From Gemmatimonadaceae bacterium (GTDB taxonomy: Bacteria > Gemmatimonadota > Gemmatimonadetes > Gemmatimonadales > Gemmatimonadaceae), in NCBI GenBank assembly GCA_019637355.1, contig JAHBVT010000001.1:992001-1056000 (forward strand): a stretch of 64,000 nucleotides of DNA, written 5' to 3'. The translations under genes and the position numbers were made by a program. Position 1 is the stretch's first letter. The number at the start of each line of letters is the position of its first letter. Under the pieces are notes generated by a model. It had not been told where the DNA came from. It did no database searches and was given only the letters and a program-made list of their open reading frames with translations. Positions 1-7,456 of the stretch are shown piece by piece.

Positions 1-1127
1 GCACGCTCGACGGTGCCGGTCGGGCCAGCGAACAGGCCCAACTGCTCGGCGTCGCGGGCAGGGCCGAGTCCGCCCAATGCGACGCCCACCAGTCGCGCCG
101 GATGGCGTCGCGCGGTGCGGAGCTTGGTCAAGAGCTGCACGGCGACGTCACCGATTGCGCGGTCGCTCTCCAGCGGCTCGGCAGTGCTGCGACTCGCCAA
201 CCGCGTGGTGAAGTCGGCGTCGCGGAGCTTGACCGTGACGCTGCGCGCGGCCAAGCGCTCGTCGCGCAGCTCGGCGGCCGCCTTGGCCACAAGGGCGCGG
301 AGGTGCGCCGCAAGTTGCACGTTGTCGGAGACATCGCGGGCGAAGGTGCTCTCGCGCGAGATCTGCTTGGCCGCGCCGCGCGCTTCCACCGGCGCGGTGT
401 GGATGCCGCGCACGCGGGCCCAGAGCCATTCGGCCGGACGGCGCCCGAGCCAACGCGCGAGCGTCGCGCGGTCGTGCGGGAGCACGTCGGTCACGCGCTC
501 CAAGCCGAGTCCCTTGAGCTTGACCTGCAGCTTGGGCCCGACGCCTGGAATCTCGGCCAGGGCGAGGCCCTTGAGGAAGTCCTGCTCGGCGCCTGCGGGC
601 ACCACGTACACGCCGGTAGCGGTGGTGCCCGGTCGCGGCTTTGCCCGCTCGGCGGCCAGCTTGGCGACGAGCTTGGAGCTGCCGCCGCCGAGCGAGATCC
701 ACATTCCCGTCTCGCGGTGGACGTCGTTGCGAATGCGCGCGGCGGTCTGCTCGAGCGTCTCGTGGCCGTGCAGGGCCTCGGTACCGGTGAGGTCGAGGTA
801 CCACTCGTCGATGCTGGCGCCTTCGACGACGGGCGTGAATCGGCCGAGCACGGCCGCAATCGCCTTGGACGCAGCGCTGCAGGCGCCGCGAGGCACGGGC
901 ACGCACATCGCATCGGGGCAGAGGCGCAGGGCCTGCGCGATGGGCATCGCGCTGCGCACGCCATAGGCGCGGGTCTCATACGATGCCGAGCAGACGACGC
1001 CGCGTCCGCCGGGCCGGCCACCGACGATGAGCAGTGGGGCGCGCCCGGCGCCGTCGGGATCCGCCATCCGCGCCACCGCGACGAAGAACGCGTCGGCGTC
1101 GGCGTGGAGAATGCGGCGGGCGGTCAT
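1..1127 (-). CDS. dinB: DNA polymerase IV (Y family), 3' end cut by window start
   Basis: Translesion DNA polymerase that copies past damaged template bases. The minus-strand frame opens with ATG at 1127 and runs off the window edge with about 375 codons visible. The N-terminus has HADADAFF at residues 8-15, with the palm aspartate and steric-gate region. A second catalytic block reads SIDEWYLDL, where most relatives have SIDEAYLDL. The little-finger domain follows. Near the cut end is QLGLF, a beta-clamp-binding peptide typical of the Pol IV C-terminus, so little is missing. It is divergent from the acetoacetyl-CoA synthetase gene across only 48 bp. The family is usually SOS-induced, but I see no clear LexA box here. 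Confidence 0.93.
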   Translation of the reverse strand, partial: MTARRILHADADAFFVAVARMADPDGAGRAPLLIVGGRPGGRGVVCSASYETRAYGVRSAMPIAQALRLCPDAMCVPVPRGACSAASKAIAAVLGRFTPVVEGASIDEWYLDLTGTEALHGHETLEQTAARIRNDVHRETGMWISLGGGSSKLVAKLAAERAKPRPGTTATGVYVVPAGAEQDFLKGLALAEIPGVGPKLQVKLKGLGLERVTDVLPHDRATLARWLGRRPAEWLWARVRGIHTAPVEARGAAKQISRESTFARDVSDNVQLAAHLRALVAKAAAELRDERLAARSVTVKLRDADFTTRLASRSTAEPLESDRAIGDVAVQLLTKLRTARRHPARLVGVALGGLGPARDAEQLGLFAGPTGTVER

Positions 1128-1160
1128 CACCAAAGCATAGAGCGTGCGGGGCCGCGTCGC

Positions 1161-1166
1161 TACATT
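1161..1166 (+). promoter_or_regulatory. candidate -10 box (TACATT) for the acetoacetyl-CoA synthetase gene
   Basis: TACATT lies nine bases before the ATG at 1176. There is no Shine-Dalgarno sequence between them. A transcript from this box would start about three bases before the ATG, so the message may be leaderless. No clear -35 box is visible. Confidence 0.4.
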
Positions 1167-1175
1167 CCCCCCACG

Positions 1176-3299
1176 ATGACCGCCCTTGACAGCCGTCCCT
1201 TGTGGACTCCGCGTCCCGAGGCCGCCGAGACCTCGCAGATGGCGCAGTTCTTCGCGCAGGTCGCCCGACGGATTCCCGGCGCGCCCGGTGCCAGGGACGA
1301 GTACGCGCGCTGGCACGAGTGGAGCGTGCGCGAGCCGGCGGCGTTCTGGTCGGCCTTCTGGCGCTGGGCGAGCGTCGCGGCCGGACGCGATGACGGACGC
1401 GGCGATGCGCAGACCCCGTGGCGCGAGGTGCTGGTGAACGGGGATCGGATGCAGCCACCCTCCGCGCCGGATGGCCCGCGCTGGTTCACGGATGCTCGGC
1501 TCTCATACACGGGGCATCTGCTCCAGCGCCGCGACGAGACCCCGGCCATCATTGCGCGCGATGAGCGCGGGCGCCGCGTCGAGCTGTCCTGGAAGGCGCT
1601 CAACGGCGAGGTCGCGCGCGTGGCCGAGGGGCTGCGCGCAGCCGGAGTGCGGCCGGGCGATCGCGCGGCTGGCTTCCTGCCCAACGTGCCGGCGGCGGTG
1701 ATCGCGGCGTTGGCGTCGAACGCCGTGGGCGCGGTGTGGTCGTCCTGTTCGCCCGACTTCGGTGCACAGGGCGTGCTCGACCGCTTCGGCCAGATCGAAC
1801 CGGTCGTGCTGTTCGTCGCCGACGGCTACACGTATGCAGGCAAGGGGCAGGATTGCCTGGACCGCGCGGAGCGCATCGTCGCGGCGATCCCGAGCATCCG
1901 CCAAGTGGTGGTGCTGCCGTTCCTGCACGACGAGGTCTCGGACGCCTCGCTGGCCCGCGTGCAGCCCCGCAGCGGTGCGGCTACGCGCTTCGCCGACTTC
2001 GGTCTCCGCAACTGGCGCAGCGAGGGTGGCGACAACGCCCTCGATGGCGGCGGCATTGCCGGGCCGACGCCAGAGGTCCCGCGGCTGGAGGCGCTGCCCT
2101 TCGATCATCCGCTGTTCGTGATGTACTCCTCGGGGACTACCGGGCTGCCCAAGTGTATGGTGCACGGGCAGGGCGGCACGCTGCTGCAGCACCTGAAGGA
2201 GCACCGCCTGCACTGTGACCTGCGGCCGGGCGACCGGATGTTCTACTTCACCACCTGTGGGTGGATGATGTGGAACTGGCTGCTGAGCGCGCTGGCCAGC
2301 GAGGTGACGATCGTGCTCTACGACGGAGCCCCGATGCCGAAGGGCCACGACGACGCCTGCTGGGACCTCGTGGCCGAGGAGCGCGTCACGCACTTCGGCA
2401 CCAGCGCGAAGTTCCTCGCGCTCTCCGAGAAGGCGGGCCACCGGCCGGGGCGTTCGCACGACCTCTCGGCCCTGCGAATGATCCTCAGCACGGGAAGCCC
2501 GCTGGCCGAGCACTCGTATGACTTCGTGTACCGTGAGGTGCATCCGCAGGTGCATCTGGCGAGCATCAGTGGCGGCACCGATCTCATCTCGTGCTTCGCG
2601 CTGGGCAATCCGTTGTTGCCGGTCTGGCGAGGCGAGCTGCAGTGCTTCGGGCTGGGGATGGCGGTGGACGTCTGGGGTGACGACGGCAAGCCGCTGCGAG
2701 GTGCGGCGGGGGAACTGGTGTGCACGCGACCGTTTCCGAGTATGCCGGTGGCGTTTTGGAACGATCCGGACGGCGCCAAGTATCGCGGGGCGTACTTCGA
2801 GCACTTCCCTGGCGTCTGGCGCCACGGCGATTGGGCGGAGATCACGCCACACGGCGGCCTCGTGATCCACGGCCGCAGCGACGCGACGTTGAACCCCGGC
2901 GGCGTGCGCATCGGCACCGCGGAGATCTACCGCGAGGTGGAACAGCTCCCCGAGGTGGTCGAGAGCGTGGTGATCGGACAGGAGATCGTGACCGATGGCG
3001 ACAAGGACGTGCGCATCGTGCTGTTCGTGCGGTTGCGCGACGGTCTCGCGCTGGACGGCGCGCTGCGCGAACGGATTCGGCAGGCGATCCGAGCGCGGAC
3101 GAGCCCGCATCACGTGCCGAAGGTCATCGTGCAGGTGACCGACATTCCGCGGACGATCAGCAACAAGATCAGCGAGATCGCGGTGCGGGAAGTGGTGCAC
3201 GGGCGGCCGGTGAAGAACACGGAGGCGTTGGCGAATCCGGGGGCGCTGTCGCTGTACCGCGATTTGGCCGAGTTGAGGGCCGGGACGGATGACGGATGA
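1176..3299 (+). CDS. acetoacetyl-CoA synthetase (acetoacetate--CoA ligase)
   Basis: Cytosolic ANL-superfamily enzyme that joins acetoacetate to CoA at the cost of ATP (to AMP and PPi). The 707-residue protein opens with the acetyl-CoA synthetase-like N-terminal domain. The nucleotide loop YSSGTTGLPK is at residues 317-326, and HGRSDATLNPGGVRIGTAEIY marks the hinge region. The family-typical C-terminus VVHGRPVKNTEALANPGAL follows. The usual SGK before the catalytic lysine is SNK here, with the lysine kept. A short Gly-rich insert lies near residue 290. The ATG at 1176 was chosen because family similarity begins there, although the frame stays open upstream. The last codons (ACG GAT GAC GGA TGA) are made by an intergenic heptamer repeat. 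Its place beside hpd-hmgA fits reuse of acetoacetate from tyrosine breakdown. Confidence 0.92.
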   Translation: MTALDSRPLWTPRPEAAETSQMAQFFAQVARRIPGAPGARDEYARWHEWSVREPAAFWSAFWRWASVAAGRDDGRGDAQTPWREVLVNGDRMQPPSAPDGPRWFTDARLSYTGHLLQRRDETPAIIARDERGRRVELSWKALNGEVARVAEGLRAAGVRPGDRAAGFLPNVPAAVIAALASNAVGAVWSSCSPDFGAQGVLDRFGQIEPVVLFVADGYTYAGKGQDCLDRAERIVAAIPSIRQVVVLPFLHDEVSDASLARVQPRSGAATRFADFGLRNWRSEGGDNALDGGGIAGPTPEVPRLEALPFDHPLFVMYSSGTTGLPKCMVHGQGGTLLQHLKEHRLHCDLRPGDRMFYFTTCGWMMWNWLLSALASEVTIVLYDGAPMPKGHDDACWDLVAEERVTHFGTSAKFLALSEKAGHRPGRSHDLSALRMILSTGSPLAEHSYDFVYREVHPQVHLASISGGTDLISCFALGNPLLPVWRGELQCFGLGMAVDVWGDDGKPLRGAAGELVCTRPFPSMPVAFWNDPDGAKYRGAYFEHFPGVWRHGDWAEITPHGGLVIHGRSDATLNPGGVRIGTAEIYREVEQLPEVVESVVIGQEIVTDGDKDVRIVLFVRLRDGLALDGALRERIRQAIRARTSPHHVPKVIVQVTDIPRTISNKISEIAVREVVHGRPVKNTEALANPGALSLYRDLAELRAGTDDG

Positions 3300-3332
3300 C
3301 GGATGCTTCCGTCATCCGTCGTCCGTCATCCG
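3284..3332. repeat. heptamer inverted-repeat element 1
   Basis: A left arm of tandem GGATGAC units (3284-3305) is followed by a short loop and a right arm of GTCATCC/GTCGTCC units (3309-3332). The arms are complementary. The element overlaps the stop codon of the acetoacetyl-CoA synthetase gene. It is the first of eight such clusters in the window. Confidence 0.9.
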
Positions 3333-3336
3333 ACGC

Positions 3337-3342
3337 TATATT
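3337..3342 (+). promoter_or_regulatory. candidate -10 box (TATATT) for the hpd-hmgA leader
   Basis: TATATT stands directly after repeat element 1. It is one of the few AT-rich hexamers in the region. It lies 28 bases before a mini-ORF that has its own ribosome site, and about 225 bases before hpd. The -35 position falls inside the repeat and does not resemble TTGACA. Confidence 0.4.
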
Positions 3343-3369
3343 GAAGTGGATTCGACAGCCGAGGCCAAG

Positions 3370-3450
3370 ATGTTCATCGCGACCTGGAATTCGTGCTCCG
3401 CGTGGGGGCGCTGGTGGACCAGCGCACGCACGGGTGCGCGCGGGGCCTGA
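3370..3450 (+). CDS. Trp-rich 26-residue leader mini-ORF, function unknown
   Basis: ATG at 3370 is preceded by GAGG (3361-3364) at good spacing and follows the TATATT box. The frame encodes 26 residues with four tryptophans (TWNS, then AWGRWW) and ends in TGA at 3448-3450. Downstream lie repeat arms that can pair in more than one way before hpd starts. Such an arrangement recalls attenuator leader peptides, but tryptophan is not the expected signal for a tyrosine-degradation operon. It could also be a chance ORF. No similarity is recognised. Confidence 0.3.
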   Translation: MFIATWNSCSAWGRWWTSARTGARGA

Positions 3451-3454
3451 CCGC

Positions 3455-3559
3455 GACGGATAACGGAGGACGGATGCCTGAGGTCGCGGTCCATTCCGTC
3501 ATCCCGTCGCACGACTGAAGGTTCCGCCGATCTCCGCATCCGTCATCCGTCATCCGTCC
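3455..3559. repeat. heptamer inverted-repeat element 2 (composite)
   Basis: A degenerate left arm of GGATAAC, GGAGGAC and GGATG units (3455-3476) pairs imperfectly with CCGTCATCCCGTCGC (3496-3510). Another right-type arm of three CATCCGT units (3537-3559) stands just before the hpd start. The two right arms could compete for the left arms of elements 1 and 2, giving alternative leader structures. Confidence 0.8.
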
Positions 3560-3568
3560 GAGTCACAC

Positions 3569-4693
3569 ATGGCCACCATCGCCCATCCCCAGCACGCCGC
3601 CGGCACCGACACCTTCCCGATCAACGGCACCGATTACATCGAGTTCTGGGTCGGGAACGCCAAGCAGTCGCAGCTCTTCTACCGCGCGGCCTTTGGCTTC
3701 AAGCTCATCGCCTACCGCGGCCCGGAGACGGGGGTGCGCGACCGCGCCTCGTACCTGCTGGAGCAGGGCAAGATTCGCCTCATCCTCACGACGCCGATGG
3801 GGCCGGAGGGCGAGATCGCCGCGCACATCGCCACGCACGGCGACGGCGTGCGGGATATGGCCTTCTGGGTGGACGACTGCCGCGACGCGCACAAGAAGGC
3901 GATCGAGCGCGGCGCCGTCAGCGTGCAGGAGCCCACGGTGCTCAAGGACGAGCACGGCGAGATCGTCATCGCCGGCATCCGCACCTACGGCGACACCATC
4001 CACAGCATCGTCGAGCGCAAGAACTACAAGGGCCTGTTCATGCCGGGCTTCGTCGCCGCGGACTCGCCCTTCCAGCCGGAGCCGGTCGGCCTCAAGTACG
4101 TGGACCACTGCGTCGGCAACGTCGAACTCGGCAAGATGAATCACTGGGTCGAGTTCTACTCCACGGTGCTCGGCTTCTTCAACCTGCTGTCCTTCGACGA
4201 CAAGACCATCAGCACCGAGTATTCGGCGCTGATGTCGAAGGTGATGTCCAACGGCAACGGGCGCATCAAGTTCCCGATCAACGAGCCGGCGCAGGGCAAG
4301 AAGAAGTCCCAGATCGAGGAGTACCTCGATTTCTACCGCGGTCCCGGCGTGCAGCACATCGCCGTGGCCACGGACGACATCATCACGACCGTGCGGGCGC
4401 TCAGGAGCCGCGGCGTGGAGTTCCTCTCGATCCCCCGCACGTACTACGAGACGGTGCTCGACCGCGTGGGCAAGATCGACGAGGACATCGCGCCGCTGGC
4501 CGAGCTGGGCATCCTGGTAGACCGCGACGACGAGGGCTATCTGCTGCAGATCTTCACCAAGCCGGTGCAGGACCGGCCGACGCTGTTCTTCGAGATCATC
4601 CAGCGCAAGGGCGCCAAGAGCTTCGGCGCCGGCAACTTCAAGGCGCTGTTCGAGAGCATCGAACGCGAGCAGGCGCGGCGAGGCAACCTGTAA
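3569..4693 (+). CDS. hpd: 4-hydroxyphenylpyruvate dioxygenase
   Basis: Non-haem Fe(II) dioxygenase that turns 4-hydroxyphenylpyruvate into homogentisate, the second step of tyrosine catabolism. The 374-residue length is normal. It has two vicinal-oxygen-chelate modules, starting at ADYIEF-like DYIEFWVGNA (near residue 18) and YVDHCVGNV (residue 177 on). The iron ligands are visible as His180 (YVDHC), His263 (VQHIA) and Glu342 (FFEII). The C-terminal helix ends in KALFESIEREQARRGNL. The stop codon overlaps the hmgA start as TAATG, so the two genes are translationally coupled. The leader contains repeat arms and a Trp-rich mini-ORF. Confidence 0.96.
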   Translation: MATIAHPQHAAGTDTFPINGTDYIEFWVGNAKQSQLFYRAAFGFKLIAYRGPETGVRDRASYLLEQGKIRLILTTPMGPEGEIAAHIATHGDGVRDMAFWVDDCRDAHKKAIERGAVSVQEPTVLKDEHGEIVIAGIRTYGDTIHSIVERKNYKGLFMPGFVAADSPFQPEPVGLKYVDHCVGNVELGKMNHWVEFYSTVLGFFNLLSFDDKTISTEYSALMSKVMSNGNGRIKFPINEPAQGKKKSQIEEYLDFYRGPGVQHIAVATDDIITTVRALRSRGVEFLSIPRTYYETVLDRVGKIDEDIAPLAELGILVDRDDEGYLLQIFTKPVQDRPTLFFEIIQRKGAKSFGAGNFKALFESIEREQARRGNL

Positions 4694-5874
4694 TGCCGTT
4701 CTATCACACGCTGGGGCAGATCCCGCGCAAGCGGCACATCGCCTTCCCCAAGCCGGGGGGCGGCATCTATAACGAGCAACTCGTGGGCATCGAGGGCTTC
4801 ACCGGTCCGGCGGCGCTGCTGTACCACATCCATCCACCGACAACGGTGAAGGCGGCGAAGCGGCTGCGCGAGACGCCCTACGAGGCCGATCCGGACAAGA
4901 CCCTCAAGCACCGGCACTTCAAGACGGCGCAGGTCGCGCGTGGGGGTTCGCCGACGCTGGACCGCGTACCGCTGCTGTTTAACAATGACATCGCGATGCT
5001 GTACGTGGCGCCGGACCGCGAGGACGAGCACTTCTATAGAAATGCCCAGGGCGACGAGGTGGTGTACGTGGCCGAGGGCGAGGGCACGCTGGAGACGCAG
5101 TACGGCGACCTGCCGATCGTCCCCGGGGACTACCTCGTCATCCACCGGCACATCCTGCACCGCTATCGCTTCACCAAGCCGGCCAAGCTGTTGGTGATGG
5201 AGTCGCGCGGCCACGTGCGCCCGCCCAAGCGCTACCTCAACAACGTCGGCCAGTTGGTGGAGGGCGCGCCGTACTCCGAGCGCGACGTCCGCGTGCCGCG
5301 CGAGCTCCGGACACACGACGAGAAGGGCGACTTCCCGATCGTCATCAAGCAGTACGACGGCCTCAACGAGATCGTGCTCGACCACCATCCGCTCGACGTC
5401 GTCGGCTGGGACGGGCAGTTCTATCCATGGGCCTTCAACATCCACGACTTCGAACCGATCGTGGGCCGGGTGCACCAACCGCCGCCGGTGCATCAGACCT
5501 TCCAAGGTGACGGGTTCGTCATCTGCTCGTTCTGCCCGCGGCCCTACGACTTCCACCCGCAGGCGATTCCCGCGCCGTACAACCACTCGAACGTCGACTC
5601 GGACGAAGTGTTGTTCTACGCGTCGAGCGAGTTTATGAGCCGCAAGGGCATCGAGTACGGCAGCATCACGCACCATCCCGACGGCATCCCGCACGGCCCG
5701 CATCCGGGACGCTACGAGGCGAGCATCGGACAGACGCACACCAACGAGCTCGCGGTGATGATGGACTCGTTCCGCCCGCTCAAGGTGGCGAAGGCGGTCC
5801 TGCCGTATGAGGACAAGAACTATATGTTCAGCTGGATCGAGGGCGGGCAGGGGTTTTCGCCGCCGACGAGTTAA
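4693..5874 (+). CDS. hmgA: homogentisate 1,2-dioxygenase
   Basis: Fe(II) enzyme that opens the ring of homogentisate to maleylacetoacetate. At 393 residues it is shorter than the roughly 430-residue proteobacterial and animal enzymes, as in many other bacterial forms. A cupin core is visible: EVVYVAEGEGTLETQYGDL and PGDYLVIHRHILHRYR near residues 117-160. The C-terminal half carries the likely metal ligands in NHSNVDSDEVLFY and THHPDGIPHGPHPG. It overlaps hpd by one base (TAATG). Maleylacetoacetate isomerase and fumarylacetoacetase are not in this window, so the pathway must be completed elsewhere. Confidence 0.95.
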   Translation: MPFYHTLGQIPRKRHIAFPKPGGGIYNEQLVGIEGFTGPAALLYHIHPPTTVKAAKRLRETPYEADPDKTLKHRHFKTAQVARGGSPTLDRVPLLFNNDIAMLYVAPDREDEHFYRNAQGDEVVYVAEGEGTLETQYGDLPIVPGDYLVIHRHILHRYRFTKPAKLLVMESRGHVRPPKRYLNNVGQLVEGAPYSERDVRVPRELRTHDEKGDFPIVIKQYDGLNEIVLDHHPLDVVGWDGQFYPWAFNIHDFEPIVGRVHQPPPVHQTFQGDGFVICSFCPRPYDFHPQAIPAPYNHSNVDSDEVLFYASSEFMSRKGIEYGSITHHPDGIPHGPHPGRYEASIGQTHTNELAVMMDSFRPLKVAKAVLPYEDKNYMFSWIEGGQGFSPPTS

Positions 5875-5881
5875 GAGCGCG

Positions 5882-5938
5882 GACGGATGACGGATGACGG
5901 ATGCTCACCGCACCGCGTCCGTCATCCGTCATCCGTCC
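5882..5938. repeat. heptamer inverted-repeat element 3
   Basis: Left arm of three GGATGAC-type units (5882-5903), a spacer of about 13 bases, and a right arm of GTCATCC units (5917-5938). The arms are perfect complements over about 20 bp. It fills the gap between hmgA and the flavin reductase gene, starting eight bases after the hmgA stop. Confidence 0.92.
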
Positions 5939-5951
5939 ACCAACTGCGCGC

Positions 5952-6569
5952 ATGGAAATCACGCTTGCATCCCTGAGCCCCCGGGATCGCCACGCCCTCC
6001 TCACCCCCCTCATCGCGCCGAGGCCGATCGCCTTCGTGAGCACGGTGAGCGCGGGCGGGGTCGGCAACCTCGCGCCCTTCTCGTTCTTCGCGATGGGCGG
6101 GCAGAACCCGCAGGGCGTGGCCTTTTGCCCGACGGCGGATCGCAACGGGGAGCCCAAGGACACGCTGCGCAACGTCCGCGAGACAGGGGAGTTCACGATC
6201 AACGTCGTCTCGCGGGCGATGGCCGAGCGCGTGAACCAGGCCTCGGCGCCGTACCCGTTCGAGGTGGATGAGTTCGACGTGACAGGGTACACGCGCGTCG
6301 CGAGCACGCTGGTGAAGCCGCCGTACGTTGCCGAGGCGCCGGCGGCGCTGGAGTGCCGCGTGTTCCAGCTCGTGCCGCAGGGCAGCGGGCCGATGCACGG
6401 CACCTGGGTGATCGGCGAGGTGCTTGTCGCGCACATCCGCGACGAGATGCTGGGCGCCGATGGCCTGCCCGATACCGCCAAGATCCAGCCGGCGGCGCGG
6501 CTCGGCCGCAACGAGTGGGCCTCCGTCACGGCCGACGTGATGTTCACGCAGGACCGACCGACCACCTGA
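5952..6569 (+). CDS. flavin reductase-like FMN-binding split-barrel protein
   Basis: A 205-residue protein of the flavin reductase-like family, which binds FMN and often supplies reduced flavin to oxygenases. The N-terminal motif RPIAFVSTVSAGGVGNLAPF, about residues 19-38, and the following SFFAMGGQNPQGVAF are typical. The C-terminal RNEWASVTADVMF closes the barrel. ATG at 5952 was preferred over an upstream in-frame start at 5901, because those extra codons would be read from a heptamer repeat. Its position after hpd-hmgA suggests a link with aromatic catabolism, but no partner oxygenase is present. Confidence 0.82.
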   Translation: MEITLASLSPRDRHALLTPLIAPRPIAFVSTVSAGGVGNLAPFSFFAMGGQNPQGVAFCPTADRNGEPKDTLRNVRETGEFTINVVSRAMAERVNQASAPYPFEVDEFDVTGYTRVASTLVKPPYVAEAPAALECRVFQLVPQGSGPMHGTWVIGEVLVAHIRDEMLGADGLPDTAKIQPAARLGRNEWASVTADVMFTQDRPTT

Positions 6570-6578
6570 GGAGGCACG

Positions 6579-6977
6579 ATGCAGGTCTCGACTGTCCGTC
6601 GCGGATTCACGCTGATCGAACTCTTGATCGTCGTGGTGATCATCGGCGTGCTGGCCGCCATCGCCATCCCTAAGTTCGCGGCGTCCAAGAACCGTGCGCA
6701 TCTGGCGGCGTTGCGCTCTGACCTGCGCAACCTGACCGGCGCGCAGATGATGTACCGCAGTGAGCAGTCGCCGCCGACCTACGCCGCGGACCTCGCGGAA
6801 CTCGGCGCGCGCTTCCAGGCTTCGTCCGGCGTCACCGTCACGATTGTGGCCGGCGATGCCAGCGGCTTCCGCGCCACCGCGACGCACGCGTCACTCGGCG
6901 GCCGCAAGTGTGCGATCTTCCGAGGCGCCACGCCCGAACCACCGGCCACGGTGGAAGGCGAAGTGGCCTGCGAGTGA
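6579..6977 (+). CDS. type IV pilin-like / GspG-like protein
   Basis: A 132-residue prepilin-like protein. Residues 8-10 (RRG) followed by FTLIELLIVVVIIGVLAAIA form a class III signal peptide: prepilin peptidase would cut after the glycine, and glutamate sits at +5. The hydrophobic helix leads into IPKFAASKNRAHLAALRSDLRNL, as in PilE/GspG proteins. The C-terminal head has one late cysteine pair (RKCAIF and EVACE) that could form the D-loop disulfide. A strong Shine-Dalgarno (GAGGAGG) precedes the ATG. No other pilus or type II secretion genes are nearby, so it is an orphan that probably joins an apparatus encoded elsewhere. Confidence 0.88.
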   Translation: MQVSTVRRGFTLIELLIVVVIIGVLAAIAIPKFAASKNRAHLAALRSDLRNLTGAQMMYRSEQSPPTYAADLAELGARFQASSGVTVTIVAGDASGFRATATHASLGGRKCAIFRGATPEPPATVEGEVACE

Positions 6978-7004
6978 GTTATTCGACCTTCTGAGGAGCC
7001 CCCG

Positions 7005-7388
7005 ATGTCCCGAGTCCGCTCGATTGCGACCGCCGCGGCGGTCCTGCTCGTCTCCGCTACCGTCGCCGTGGCGGCCGTTGCCCACGATCTCACCGGCCGT
7101 TGGCAGTTGGCGGTCGTCACTGACAATGGCACGGGCTACCCCATCCTTGAGCTCAAGCAGGACGGGGAGCGCGTCACCGGCAGCTACACGTCAAACGCGA
7201 TGGGCAGCCGCACGATTTCCGGCACCGTCCGCGGCGATACCGTATCCTTCGCGCTCTCGGCCAGCGGCGCGGGTGAGGGGATGGTCCTGACGTACACGGC
7301 GCGCATCGTCACGCCCGACAGCCTCAATGGCTTCGTGGACTTCGCGGGGCAGGGCGGCGCGTCGTTTACCGGGCGGCGCCAGCGCTAG
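7005..7388 (+). CDS. secreted small beta-rich protein, unknown function
   Basis: A 127-residue protein with a Sec-type signal peptide: Arg at residue 3, then a hydrophobic stretch to about residue 26 (VAVAAVA). The mature part starts HDLTGRWQLAVV and alternates short strands (LELKQDGERVTGSY, ISGTVRGDTVSFAL). This pattern is seen in small secreted proteins that assess drug- or lipid-like ligands with a lipocalin-like barrel. I cannot name a family with confidence. It follows the pilin gene in the same direction with its own Shine-Dalgarno (GAGGAG). Confidence 0.75.
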   Translation: MSRVRSIATAAAVLLVSATVAVAAVAHDLTGRWQLAVVTDNGTGYPILELKQDGERVTGSYTSNAMGSRTISGTVRGDTVSFALSASGAGEGMVLTYTARIVTPDSLNGFVDFAGQGGASFTGRRQR

Positions 7389-7456
7389 GCGACTCCCGCC
7401 GTCCGTTCCGTGAATTCCTGATTGACCCGTCCGCACGAACCCAGCTTCTTTCAGGG

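Noticed and set aside
1503-3200. Antisense open frame of 565 codons opposite acetoacetyl-CoA synthetase
   Set aside because: Low-complexity Arg/Val/His-rich product and no family resemblance; the plus-strand enzyme motifs are unambiguous.
3537-3559. Possible riboswitch in the hpd leader
   Set aside because: The structure is explained by the repeat arms, and no conserved aptamer core is recognisable.
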